Under the pieces are notes generated by a model. It worked only from the letters and a program-made list of their open reading frames with translations. It had not been told where the DNA came from and ran no database searches. Positions 10,916-21,230 of a stretch of DNA of 64,000 nucleotides are shown piece by piece. The DNA is from Lunularia cruciata. Lineage: Eukaryota; Streptophyta; Marchantiopsida; Lunulariales; Lunulariaceae. The stretch is taken from the NCBI GenBank assembly GCA_948567375.1, contig OX419758.1:4035001-4099000 (forward strand), written 5' to 3'. Each line of letters starts with the position of its first letter. The stretch's first letter is position 1. Both the position numbers and the translations under genes were made by a program.

Positions 10916-12838
10916 TGTGACAACCCGGCAAATATCACTTTTGCGGTAATCAGGTAAGTAAAGTTCGTTCCCGTAGAGATACGAGTCAGAATTGGTCAAA
11001 TACGAAGCAAAGTAACAATTTCAGTTCTTCTTGGTTGCGTCTTTAATCTCTCAGGTAGAAACCACACCCAGAAGAGAGTAACAAGCACTGACTCGCAGTC
11101 TTGTCACAAATTCACACTCCTTAATCACAACTCCATCAAATCTTTCCAAACAATCTTGACTGTGATGATTCAGGCTCTCCCAAAAATGGCACTTCACTGC
11201 AAAACGACTTCGCCTCAGAATTGTGTTCCACCCTTCCACTGAAGGCACAACTTCCTCGATCGAAATTGCTTCACATCAACTTCGCACTGCACTCACAAAT
11301 GCAGAATACTACCAACACTACAATTCCTCTCAGATCTGTCAAGGCATTGCTTTGATTGCACTTCACTCAGGATCAAACACACAGAATGAAGATCAAGGCT
11401 GTGGAATCCAACATCCAACAAGCACTCTGACTTGCACTTCAAATTTCTCCAAACACTCACAAACACAATTGCAAAATTGATACTCGGAATCAAGCTCAAG
11501 CAACGAGCACTGCTTCACAACACTTCGTTTTATCTATTCTCAGAAATAATGAGCACTGAACAACAATTTCCTGCGAATGCCACTCTTAAATAGTGAAGCA
11601 ATTGACAGTTCTAACAACTATACCGTTCTACCACAACTGTTCTAACCTGCAGATCCGAAATGACAATGCACCTCTTCATATCTGCCCCTTCAAATCTCAA
11701 ATTGGTTACTAATCCGATCCGATGTCTACTTCTTCCTCGGCTTTCAAACCCAAACCCGAAGTAATCTTACTTCCTACTATTCTGTCCTCGGGTTTCACAA
11801 CTCCTAATTCCTCCACTAATTCTAACATTTCTCCTTCCTAATATGAAATTCCTATCATAGTTAAGCCTTCTAAATCTTTATCTCCCGACCCACTCTTCTC
11901 TAAAGTGTCAAATGTCAAATCCGAAGACACCTGCATTCCTATCTCTCTTACCTCGGGTTTAACTGCTATCAATTCTTTTACTAATTCTATTGCGTCATCA
12001 TCAAGAATTGTAATTGAAACCATGAATATACTATCTACACCTTCAATTTGTAATCCACTTTCTCCTAATCACTCATGTTACTAACCCGAAGACACTTACA
12101 GTCTGATCCTGCACTTCGGGTTTATTCACTACTGCTACTTCTCCTTCAATTCAAGTTCCATCTTCAATTAGAACTGAAATTGAAGTCATGTGTATCCTAA
12201 CTATCTTCTTTCTCTACTCTAACTTCCTCTGATCCCTCTGGCAAAACTCCCAAAAACATCTTCATTGCACTCCGAGGTCCGGCTACCTCTGATTTAGTCA
12301 TTTTCATCTTGAGGCGAAGTCTTATGACCCGAAGTCATGTAAACCCGAAGTACGAAGTACGAAATCCGAAGTCACATTGACCCGAAGACACTTTGACCCG
12401 AAGACACTTTGACCCGAAGTACACTTACTCCAGAAAATTCAAATGCTTTGAACTTCTTCTACAGACCTCTAAACTTTGTAATTTTGGTGGCAATGGAAAG
12501 CCCTGAACGAGACGCTTCCAACGAGATATAGCACGCTTGATTTAGACTTGTGTGCATTGAGATATGGCCCCGCAAAAATCTTGACTTGTAACTTCTATTT
12601 CTCCTTCGGGTTTGCCCTCCTTACCGTCTGATCCGAGGTTTTCCCTCCTCTGACAGGAAGTAAGCTTCTTTGGGTCTGATCCAGTCCGAGTCCTTCTTCC
12701 TCTTACATGAAATTGACTTCCGCATGTCTGATCAAAACACAAGTTTCCACTCATTTCTTCTCCATTTGGTTTCAATTTGGTTTCAGCAAGCCATTTCTTC
12801 TTCAAAACTCGTCCAAAATGAAAAATGTGGGTACCACA
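10916..12838 (-). repeat. Solo LTR of an A-related subfamily
   Basis: A 1,923-bp unit runs (minus strand) from TGTGGTACCCACATTTTT to GGGTTGTCACA, flanked by atctc/atctt, with no internal region. Its 3' half (10,916-11,760) is close to A LTRs, including a TATA-like box near 11,582-11,595. The 5' half differs: only remnants of the U3 ORF C-terminus are visible (11,838-12,023, VGM/IGMQVSSDL type) and the ORF N-terminus is absent. Solo LTRs arise by recombination between the two LTRs of one element. Confidence 0.8.
12340..12430. repeat. Short acccgaag-type repeats in the solo LTR
   Basis: The units acccgaagt and acccgaagacactttg recur several times, two of the longer units in direct tandem. The motif CCGAAGT also recurs throughout A LTRs and gag. 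I see no coding role. Confidence 0.6.
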
Positions 12839-13644
12839 ATCTCTCACGTAGAAACCACACCCAGAAGAGAGTAACAAACATTGATTCTCAGTCTTGTCAC
12901 AAATTAACACTCCTTAATCACAATTCCATCAAATCTTTCCAAACAATCTTGACTGTGATGATTCAAGCTCTCCTAAAAATGGCACTTCATTGCAAAACGA
13001 CTTCGCCTCAAAATTGTGTTCCACCCCTCCATTGAAGGCACAAGTTCCTTGATTGAAATTGCTTCACATCAACCTTACACTGCACCCACAAATGCAGAAT
13101 ACTACCAACACTACAATTCCTCTCAGATCTGTCAAGGCATTGCTTCGGTTGCACTTCACTTAGGATCAAACACATAGAATGAAGATCAAGGCTGTGGAAT
13201 CCAACATCCAACAAGCACACTGACTTGCACTTCAAATTTCTCCAAACACTCACAAACACAATCTCAAAGTTGATACTCGGAATCAAGCTCAAGCGACGAG
13301 CACTACTTCACAGCACTTTGCTTTATCTATTCTCAGAATTATGAGCATTGAACAACATTTCTCTGCGAATGTCACTCTTAAGTAGTGAACAAATCAACAT
13401 TTCTAACAACTATTCCGTTCTACAACAACTTTTCTAACCTATAGATACAAAATGACAATGCACCTCTTCATATCTGCCTCTTCAAATCTCAAAACTGTTA
13501 CTACTCCAATCCGATGTCTACTTCGTCATCGGCTTTCAAACCCGATCCCAAAGTAACTTTACTTTCTACTACTCTGTCTTTGGGTTTCACAACTTCTAAT
13601 TCTTCTAGCAAATCTAGCAATTCTCTTTCCTGATTTGAAACTAC
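12839..13644 (-). repeat. 3' LTR of A3, middle segment
   Basis: Continuation of the A3 3' LTR between the solo LTR and A2. It includes the R/U5-like part and, at 13,501-13,639, the C-terminus of the U3 ORF (ends VDIGLE-stop). Bases 13,640-13,644 (actac) are the left target duplication of A2. Confidence 0.85.
13640..13644. other. Target-site duplication of A2 (left)
   Basis: actac here equals actac at 29,773-29,777 on the far side of A2. Joined flanks restore a continuous A3 LTR ORF. Confidence 0.9.
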
Positions 13645-16583
13645 TGTGGTACCCACATTTTTTGTTTTTTTCAAAATAAAGGAGAAGAAGTGTATAGAGA
13701 AGTCGGATTGCGCCTGTATGGCCAAAGAAGGCAAAGAAAAGAGTCTTCAGGATGAAACCCAAAGTAAAGTGACTTCGGGTCATAAGGCGAAGTACTCGGA
13801 AATGCCCTGTCAGCATACAACCCGAAGTAAATTGTCTTTGGATTGAGGGGAGCTCAACCCGAGGTGAAGACCGTCTAACAACCTTTCGTCGGGGCGAGAA
13901 ATTCAAGAAGAGGCCGTTTCAAAATTGGCGGCTCATATGCGCGAAGGTTGATTGATAATGACAAGTGCATGCCGGAGGTGTGATTTCTCGGTAGAAACTC
14001 AAAGTGACGGAAGACGAAGAAGCGCAACTCTATAAAAATCAAAACTGCAACGACGAAATGTCGAGCAATTTTCCTTCGTCATTGAGGAGTCGTCTTGCAG
14101 GTGATCGGGGAAAGGGAAATAGAGTTGGACTCATGGTAGTGCATAAGGAAGAAGTTGCAAGAGTGAAATTGAGAGAAAGTGAGAAAGCAGAAGAGATGGG
14201 AGGAGGGAAGAAGAACTCCGAATTTGCGGTGAGAAATCATGCAATTCGGAGATTAGATGTAATAGCAAGGATCAAAATCTTGAGCCGACTTTGGATCACC
14301 TTTCTAGCATGGAACTGGAACGTAAGTTTTCCAGGATTCATGACAGAAATGATCGAGAGTAAGTGTCTCGATGGACCCGAGGAAGAAGAGAAGAGAGGAA
14401 ATCCGGCTCACTGGATAGAGTCGGATTGGAGACTCATACTCGGGAAGGAGGCGGGCTTGGAGCAGGGAGCCACGTTCTTGGGGAAAGGAGAGATAGCCCA
14501 AGAAACTCAGGAGGTGAGAGATGCCTTCTCATTGAAGAGAACGAAGAATGGGTACAAGGTTGAGAGTTACAAGGATCGAGTGAAGAGAGGGATCGTGAGT
14601 GCTCTCATGGCAATTTTGAAGCCGGAGAGAACGATTTATGTGATGAAACACCAAGCGGTGGTCTTCCATAAGTTATTTGCAGGAGAGCCTATAAATTGGG
14701 CGAGGTGTTTTCACAAGAGAACAAGGCAGATGGTGTGGAATCTACGGGATAAGTTGCCTCCACATTACATTGTGCCGTTTTTGCAGCATACTTCTACCTC
14801 GGGCTCAATTTGCTGAACTCGGCAGAGCGGAATTGGATGGTGTTGCACTTCCATCCTGATGTGCGGAAGGAGGTCAATGTCGAGGAGCAGCAATATATTC
14901 TCCCAACCGGAGCACGGAGGACTACTACACAAAGACAAGGAAAAACATGGAGGTCGTAGTGAGTACCTCGACGAAGAAGAGGACTCGGCGAGCAGAAGCC
15001 AAAGAAAACAAGAAACCTCGGAAGATGCAGAGAAGTAACCCGAGGCAAGGAATGGTGGTAATTGAGTTAGAAGATGAAGACTCAGAAGGCGAGGCCGAGC
15101 TCAAAACAGAGGACTTGGAACATGAGGAGGAACCTGAGCTGACATTGTAGAGCGGAGATACAAGCAGTGATAGTGAAGACGGTGGAGAGATGACCTTGGT
15201 GCCAGCGGCTGAAGAATACAAAGAAGAAGTGCAAGCCGAGGTAGAAGCCGAAGACAATACAGCGCTGGAAGACAAAGTACCAATGCTAGAGGACAAGAAG
15301 ATTGCAGTACAGCGAGGAGTTCGCTTGCAATGTAAGGCAAAGTGTGAGGCGGGGCCGAGTCGAGTGAAGGCAGAGGTAGAAGAAAACTCAGGCAGTGAGG
15401 CATCAATCCCGATACGAAGACTCCAGAGAAGAAGGGGAGTATCAGGAGAACACGATGAGAAAAGAGAGACCACTCCGCGGGAGGAAGAAGTTGCCAGTGA
15501 TGGAGTGGAGTACCTGCAAGAGGTAGTGTGCCCGTTGTTGGTAAAGTTGGAGCAGAAGAAGAAGGAGATGCAATTGACTTGTCCCGAGGTAAAGACTGTA
15601 TTGAAGGTGGTAACAAGATTAGAAGAAGAGAACTTGGAGTTGAAGAGGAGTGTAACCCGAGGTGAGGAGGAGAAAGAAGTACTGCAAGCGGAGGCAGTAG
15701 AGAGAAGTCAAGTAATTGAAGACCTGAAGAGAGAAGTGAGCTATCGAGAGGATCTTGCGAGGAAGAGTGACATCGCACAAGAGAGACAGCTAGCTGAATA
15801 CGAATTCTTGAAGTAGCAGTTTGCTGATTCAAGAGTAGAGCTTATTCATGCTATGGCAAGGGTAGCAGCGAAGGATCGAGAGCTCAATAGAGTGATGGAG
15901 AGTATGGAGGAGAAGAAGCAACTTTGGCAACGAGAGTTGGCTGTGCGATATAGAGAAGAAGAGAGATTACGAGAAGTGCTGTGAAGCAGTGCTCGTCGCT
16001 TGAGCTTGATTCTGAGTATCAACTTTGTGATTGTGTTTGTGAGTGTGTGGAGAAATTTGAAGTGCAAGTCAGTGTGCTTGTTGGATGTTGGATTCCACAG
16101 CCGTGATCTTCATTCTGTGTGTTTGATCCTGAGTGAAGTGCAATTGAAGCAATGCCTTGACAGATCTGAGAGGAATTGTAGTGTTGGTAGTATTCTGCAT
16201 TTGTGAGTGCAGTGCGAAGTTGATGTGAAGCAATTTGGATCGAGGAAGTTGTGCCTTCAGTGGAGGGGTGGAACACAATTCTGAGGCAAAGTCGTTTTGC
16301 AGTGAAGTGCCGTTTTTGGGAGAGCCTGAATCATCACAATCAAGATTGTTTGGAAAGATTTGATGGATTTGTGATTAAGGAGTGTGAATTTGTGACAAGA
16401 CTACAAGTTGGTGCTTGTTACTCTCTTTTGGGTGTGGTTTCTACCTGAGAGATTAAAGACACAACCAAGAAGAACTGAAATTGTTACTTTGCTTCGTATT
16501 TGGACATTTCTGACTCATATCTTTGCGGGAATGAACTTTACTTACCTGATTACCGCAAAAGTGATATTTGCCGGGTTGTTACA
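13645..16583 (+). repeat. 5' LTR of A2, with internal deletion
   Basis: It starts TGTGGTACCCACATTTTTTG and ends GGTTGTTACA. Compared with the 3' LTR it lacks about 0.84 kb: at about 15,973 the sequence jumps from the U3 ORF coiled coil (equivalent to 28,325) to gaagtgctgtgaagc (equivalent to about 29,165). The lost part includes the ORF C-terminus and the TATA-like box at 29,097. Confidence 0.9.
14004..15975 (+). pseudogene. U3-encoded acidic and coiled-coil ORF, 5' LTR copy of A2
   Basis: Open for 270 codons from 14,004 (MTEDEEAQLYKN; the family-common start MSSNFP is at 14,058). The N-terminal globular region has GGGKKNSEFAVRNHAIRRL, LSRLWITFLAWNWNVSF and NGYKVESYKD. A frameshift near 14,780 (extra T) breaks it before the YLGLNLLNSAE region. 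An acidic region follows (15,060-15,300), then a coiled coil (15,560-15,975). A TAG lies at 15,148. The C-terminus is deleted. No known family is recognised. It shares strand with pol and would be the last ORF on the genomic RNA when in the 3' LTR. Confidence 0.8.
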
Positions 16584-16590
16584 TAATTTT

Positions 16591-16610
16591 TGGTGCCGCT
16601 GCCAGGGATA
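16591..16610 (+). other. Primer-binding site, tRNA-Asp type
   Basis: tggtgccgctgccagggata, 7 bp after the LTR end. The A3 copy (37,816-37,834, minus) is closer to the ancestral form and is complementary to the 3' end of plant tRNA-Asp (TGGCGCCGTTGCCGGGGAT) with one mismatch. tRNA-Asp priming is known from Athila-type elements. Confidence 0.8.
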
Positions 16611-16671
16611 CAAATCTTGGAAGTGGAAGAATACAAAGCCAAATTGGAAACTGGGTATCAACGCAATATGA

Positions 16672-18654
16672 ATGTCTGCATCAAGAGAACAACGAGAAGA
16701 GAGAGCTCAAAGACGAGCACTTCAGCATGAATAAGACGAACGTCTGAATGTGCCATCCATCGTTGATGAAACTGAATGAGAGGCGTTGGAGTTTCAACTC
16801 CTTCACAAAGTGCAAGAAGCCCTGCGAGAACTTGACCACAAGAAACACGAAGGCGGTTGGCAAGGCTACTTCGCATCTCCCTCTTCTTCCAAGAAGAAGA
16901 AAGAATCAAGTGGGCAAACATATGCATTGCGGCCTAGTACACCAACTTCCCCTAGAGCTGTAAAGGAAGTTGTTTCCTTGAAGACTTTTGTTCGAGAAAA
17001 GATAGCAAGAATACTTACTGAAGACGAGTGTCAACATCTTCTACGAACGATTCCTCGGTTGTCCCAAAGGAATTTTGAAGAACCAATCGAAGGTGTTGAT
17101 CTTGAATCTTCCACTCGGGTTGAAGTCGACACCCTCATAGCAGAAATTGTCAAAGAAGACCTCACCTTGAACTTGACAAATTGGAATCCCTGGGCTAACA
17201 ACATGGCGTCAATTCCAGCCAATCCTTCAGTTCCGTCAAGTTCCACATTACCTCAGCCGATCCTAGTGCATCAAACAATGACTTCGCTGCCTGTCACCCA
17301 ACATGCTTATCAGAAGTACAAGGGGACAGAACAAGACAAAGACCCCGATGAATTCATTGAAGAATTTGAAGTCATCTCCTTTGCTAACAAGGAGCATGAC
17401 TCGGCGGATTGACTGAGAATTTTCCCAAGTTTGCTCCGCAAGAAAGCTCAGAGCTGGTACACCCATGTGACCCAGAAGGGGTTTGTACCAACGGACTGGG
17501 CAGACTTGAGGAACAACTTCCTGGAACGATTCCGGGAAGTTGACTACGACACGAGTGTCTTTGCGGCATTCAACGATTTGGACCGCGGTAAGAAGGAGAA
17601 GTTGAGAGACTACTCTGAGCGGTTCATGGCACTACTGAACCAAGTTCCCAAGCAATTGGGGGTGGTGGGTTACTCCAATGCCCAAGCCATTACCTGGTTC
17701 CTCGGGGGACTTTCACCAGAGATACGCATCTTTGCCAGGGAGAGGAATGTAACTTCCTTGGACAAAGTACTCAAACATGTTGCTCATTATGAAGCGGCCC
17801 ACTCTTACTTTGCCGGAAACCGGGAGAAAAAAGGCAAGAAGCCCAGAAGAAGAGCTTCGCGCAGTACCTCCCCTTCTTTGGACGAATCCTCCACAACTTT
17901 GAGCTCTTCTTAGGAATCCAAAGAAGAATCCAAGCCAAGACGAGTCCAAAGACGTGGAGGCAAGAAACCTGTGACTCCTCCAGCCAAGAGTGTACATAAG
18001 GCGGATACCAAGCTGGATGCCCTCATCAAGGAGTTTTTGGATTTCAAGATCCAGATGATTGGGGCCAAGGACCGAAGGAAGGCCCCAGCATTTGGACAAT
18101 CTAATGTGTGGTGCACCGCATGTGGCAAATCCGGCCACGCCAATACAAAATGCAATACTCGTAATGCATTCCCGGTGCAGCAAATTGATTGGGTTCCGAG
18201 ATGGAACCAAGACGAGGACGAGGAGGCTGTGTACCAAACTCAGGAGGTACAGCCTCAAGCGAGCACATCGTATCAAGGTCCGAGGTTTGGACCCAAGGAG
18301 TATAACCCCAATGCTCCTCCATGAAGACCACCGATGAGCAATCAAAACCAGCCTCAGAATGTTGCGCCCGGGGCCTGTTATAATTGTGGCTCGATGGGAC
18401 ATTGGTCCCCAAACTGTCCCGAGCCAAGAAGGCAAATTAGGTACGTTCCCCTGTGCAGAAATTGTAAAGGATCAGGCATACGGGCAACCAATGCCCTCAC
18501 CCACCGAACTCGAAGCCGCCTGTAAAGTATGTACAGACCCCCGCTGAGCGTGCAGCCCTTCAACCAAAGGGGGATATGAATGTAAATTGTATTACTCTTG
18601 AGGAAGAAAGACCTCAAGAAGGGAGTCCGGCCTCAGAAGGAGAATGGCCGGACC
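16672..18654 (+). pseudogene. Gag of A2, N-terminal and nucleocapsid part
   Basis: Starts MSASREQREERAQRR at 16,672, as in A3. An early stop falls at about 16,729. A capsid-like region (YKGTEQDKDPDEFIEEF, then LRKKAQSWYTHVTQKGF and FLERFREVDYDTSVF) spans 17,300-17,800, with a frameshift near 17,410. Zinc knuckles CTACGKSGHANTKC (about 18,116) and CYNCGSMGHWSPNC (about 18,376) follow, and a decayed third knuckle is at about 18,460. Gag is cut at 18,654 by E and resumes at 21,919. Confidence 0.85.
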
Positions 18655-19333
18655 TATAACACCCATTTGTGCATGTGTGTGGTATTGTGATATTTAGCTT
18701 GGTATTACAAGTACTTAAGAGATATTATTTATATAGAGATAAAGGATGGTTCTATATTAGTCATGGTTAGCTAAAGTTAGTCATAGCTAAGATAGATGGG
18801 ACCTTACTTTAGAGGAAGTAGAAAAGATGAGCACCACTATTTTGGATTTTAGTGTGTTGACTTGGTATTATTCCTAGGTGTTTGGCTTTGGGGAAAGAGT
18901 TGAGAACTCTTGGGCCCGCAAGCCTTTTTGTTTTGGATTCTTCTTTAGTCCAAGGATAGCCCATGTGAAGGAATCCTTGCTTTAGTGGTTGGGTCAAGAT
19001 AAGGGGAATATGCCCATGTGAATGGATATTCCTTTCTACTTTTTGACTTTACTTGACTTTTAGTCTAGTAACTTGAGTTACTACGGTAATTAGTAACTTT
19101 GGTATGTAACTATTTCACAAGTATATAAACAAGGAGTGAGGAGGTACTCATCATCCTTTCATTTGCAACTATCTCTCTCTCATTGAGTTCTCTAGTGAGC
19201 AATGTCTTGAGTCTTGGAGTGTTAGCCTTGGAGGAGTATGATGGAGTTGGGGTTCCTTGCCTTCTTAGTCCATGGTGCGCTACCATAATAGCCATCAGAG
19301 GTTCATCCTGAGTGAGAGACAGGCCGGCTCACA
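18655..19333 (+). repeat. Left arm of E (LTR-like, plus orientation)
   Basis: Starts tataacaccc (tgtaacaccc in the other arm) and ends ggctcaca. A TATA-like tatataaac lies near 19,121. It is the inverted copy of 21,231-21,918. The ends TG..CA, the length and the TATA box all fit an LTR rather than a DNA-transposon terminal repeat. Confidence 0.8.
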
Positions 19334-19654
19334 GTTCATCCAACAATCGAGTAAGATGCTCAATTTGTTGTTGCATTGCAAGGATAACATCTGGTATTGC
19401 CGCCATCACTACTACTCTATTCCACTACACTCAATTTATCTAGTTGATTAACACATAGATACAACATGTCCACCGTTCTCCATAAGTTACAATTGGAAGT
19501 ATCAAAGGTTCCTCTAACACGGTGATCATATGTAGAAAATCCTGCCCAAAGCACGAGGTGATGAATTGTGTGAAACGATGCTTTGGTAATATCTAGACAT
19601 GAAAGTCCCAATGGTTTGGTTGAAGTGGATTTGGTGGTCCATAAATTCCATCCA
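19334..19654 (-). pseudogene. Gag N-terminal fragment inside E
   Basis: Minus-strand translation near 19,330-19,410 reads VVVMAAIPDVILAMQQQIEHL then TRLLDEL, the style of a chromovirus gag start. Upstream on the same strand lies a primer site (19,657-19,676) and LTR F. The gag is cut at 19,334 by the arm. Confidence 0.5.
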
Positions 19655-19656
19655 TC

Positions 19657-19676
19657 CCATTCCTGCTTTGATACCA
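19657..19676 (-). other. Primer-binding site, initiator tRNA-Met type, inside E
   Basis: Minus-strand TGGTATCAAAGCAGG, one mismatch in the first 12 bases to the common plant site TGGTATCAGAGC, placed one base after the LTR end TTTTACA. Confidence 0.75.
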
Positions 19677-19677
19677 A

Positions 19678-20080
19678 TGTAAAAGATTGAAACCGAGGAG
19701 AGAAATAGGAGAATGGAAATTCACATTGGGACACTTGAATGAGGGAAAACTCCGAATGCCTAGCATGAGCTTTGGCCTTGGTATTTATAGGTAGCATACA
19801 AGACTCTTGAAGCTTCTCAAGAAGTTTCCTTGAGCCGCTTTCTTGGAGTGCAAGCTAAGTTAACTAGGAAGCTTCTCAAGAAGCTTCCTTCTAGAAGCTG
19901 CCTACTTGGCATGCAAGCTAAGCTAGTTAGAAGCTTCTAGAAGCTTCCTTTTAGAAGCTTCTAGAAGCTTCTTTCTAGAAGCTATTTGCTTAGAGTGCAA
20001 GTTAACTAGTTGGGAAGCTTCCCCAGAAGCTTCTTAGATGCTTCTAGAATATTCTAGACTATTTTGTCTTATTCTCTACT
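19678..20080 (-). repeat. Short LTR F (minus) inside E
   Basis: The minus-strand end is TCAATCTTTTACA, just before the primer site. The opposite end is not sharply defined, because plus-strand protease sequence begins near 20,085. About 400 bp. The U3 portion is packed with aagcttctagaagcttc units. Confidence 0.65.
19807..20045. promoter_or_regulatory. Cluster of heat-shock-element-like arrays in LTR F
   Basis: GAAnnTTCnnGAAnnTTC, four alternating pentamers with perfect 2-bp spacing, occurs at 19,930-19,947 and again at 19,954-19,971. Further GAAGCTTC palindromes lie at about 19,809, 19,868, 19,880, 20,015 and 20,026. This is the binding consensus of trimeric heat-shock factors. Known precedent: the copia element ONSEN has such sites in its LTR and is heat-activated. 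Function here is inferred from sequence only. Confidence 0.65.
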
Positions 20081-20084
20081 TCGT

Positions 20085-20334
20085 AAGCCCGACTAACTTT
20101 GTCGCTAAATTCCATATTGTTATAGTATTCCTATCAAGCTAGTGTTTGGAGGTAGTTTGATGATGGCGGATAGTAGAAAGGGTTCTACATTCCGCACCTC
20201 ACATCTTGTTACCTTCAAGATTGGGAAGGAGTATTTGGAGTGTATGAGGTTTGTAGTGGCACCTCTACACTATGATATCATTTTGGGTCTACCTTGGCTT
20301 GAACGTCATAAGGTTCAATTTGATTGGACCCGAT
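20085..20334 (+). pseudogene. Protease C-terminal fragment inside E
   Basis: SPTNFVAKFHIV in one frame, then MMADSRKGSTFRTSHL and the typical end APLHYDIILGLPWLERH. This is the Del/Tekay-like chromovirus protease C-terminal half. The catalytic DSG part is missing at the junction with LTR F. Confidence 0.75.
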
Positions 20335-20414
20335 GACAAATTCAAGTACAACACCAAGGTAGAAATTTCTGATTAGGTTGTCTGGCACCTCTGAGTAAGA
20401 CGCCTAAGAATAAT

Positions 20415-20594
20415 CAGTCCCAAGATAGGAAGTTTATCGACAAGGTAGCCATAGAGCAAATCTGGAAGGGAGATGAGTCCCAAGATGGGAAGTTTGCCAA
20501 GAAGGCAACCATGGAGCAAGCTTGGAAGAGAGATGGGTCCCTGGAAGGGAAGTTTGTTAATGAAGCGGCCATAGAGCAAGCTTTGGAGGAAGAT
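20415..20594 (+). repeat. Three tandem 60-bp units in the PR-RT linker
   Basis: Each unit encodes 20 residues of the type SQDGKFAKKATMEQAWKRDG, starting near 20,415, 20,475 and 20,535, diverged from one another. They lie in frame in the linker between protease and RT. Confidence 0.7.
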
Positions 20595-20669
20595 AAGTTT
20601 GTATTCATGGTGTGGATCAAGCAGATTGCACATGAACAATCTGAGGAGGACCAAGAGCCTCATTAAGCA

Positions 20670-21230
20670 ATGGTTGATCGGATAGTTCAGGAGTTTGCAG
20701 ATGTGTTTCCGAACAATCTGCCAAAGGGATTACCCTCCGATCAAGGTATCCCCTTCAAGATCGAGTTATTGCCAGGGAGTACTCCAGTGAGTAGACCAAT
20801 CTATTGGCTCTCACCAAAGGAGTTGGAGGAGTTGCAAACAACACTTACAGAGTTGTTGGAGAAGGATTTCATATGACATAATACCTCTCCTTGGGGAGCA
20901 TCGGTACTATTGGTTCCAAAGAAGGATGGAGGACTTTGTTTCTATATTGATTACCGTGGACTCAATAAGCAAACCTTGAAGAATGCATATCCCTTGCCTC
21001 GGATTGATGACCTGCTTGATCGACTAAGTGGAGCACACTTCTTTTCCAAGCTGGATCTTTGTAGCGGCTATTGGCAAATTCCTATTGAAGGAGAGGATGT
21101 GCAAAAGACTGCCTTTCGCACAAGGTTTGGACATTTCGAGTGGAAAGTTCTACCTTTTGGACTCACTAATGCTTTAGCAGTCTTCATGGATCAGATGCAT
21201 TGAGTGTTGGAGGGACTATTGGATCGGACC
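20670..21230 (+). pseudogene. Reverse transcriptase N-terminal fragment inside E
   Basis: EFADVFPNNLPKGLP, then YWLSPKELEELQ, a TGA at about 20,876, [34 protein letters not shown] and [16 protein letters not shown]. It is truncated just before the YxDD active site by the right arm at 21,231. Confidence 0.85.

Noticed and set aside
14925..15832. Long Ser/Leu-rich open frames antisense to the U3 ORF (also near 27,274-27,761 and 35,227-35,805)
   Set aside because: They mirror the Glu/Lys-rich coiled-coil coding strand, and show no domain and no independent conservation.
16000..16206. Short Ser/Cys/Leu-rich ORF (SINFVIVFVSVWRNLKCKS type) recurring at 5,133, 11,293, 13,008, 16,000, 29,172 and 38,221
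   Set aside because: It lies in the downstream R/U5 part of every A LTR, starts and stops at different points, and an opposite-strand ORF covers the same bases. Its recurrence reflects LTR copies, not a gene.
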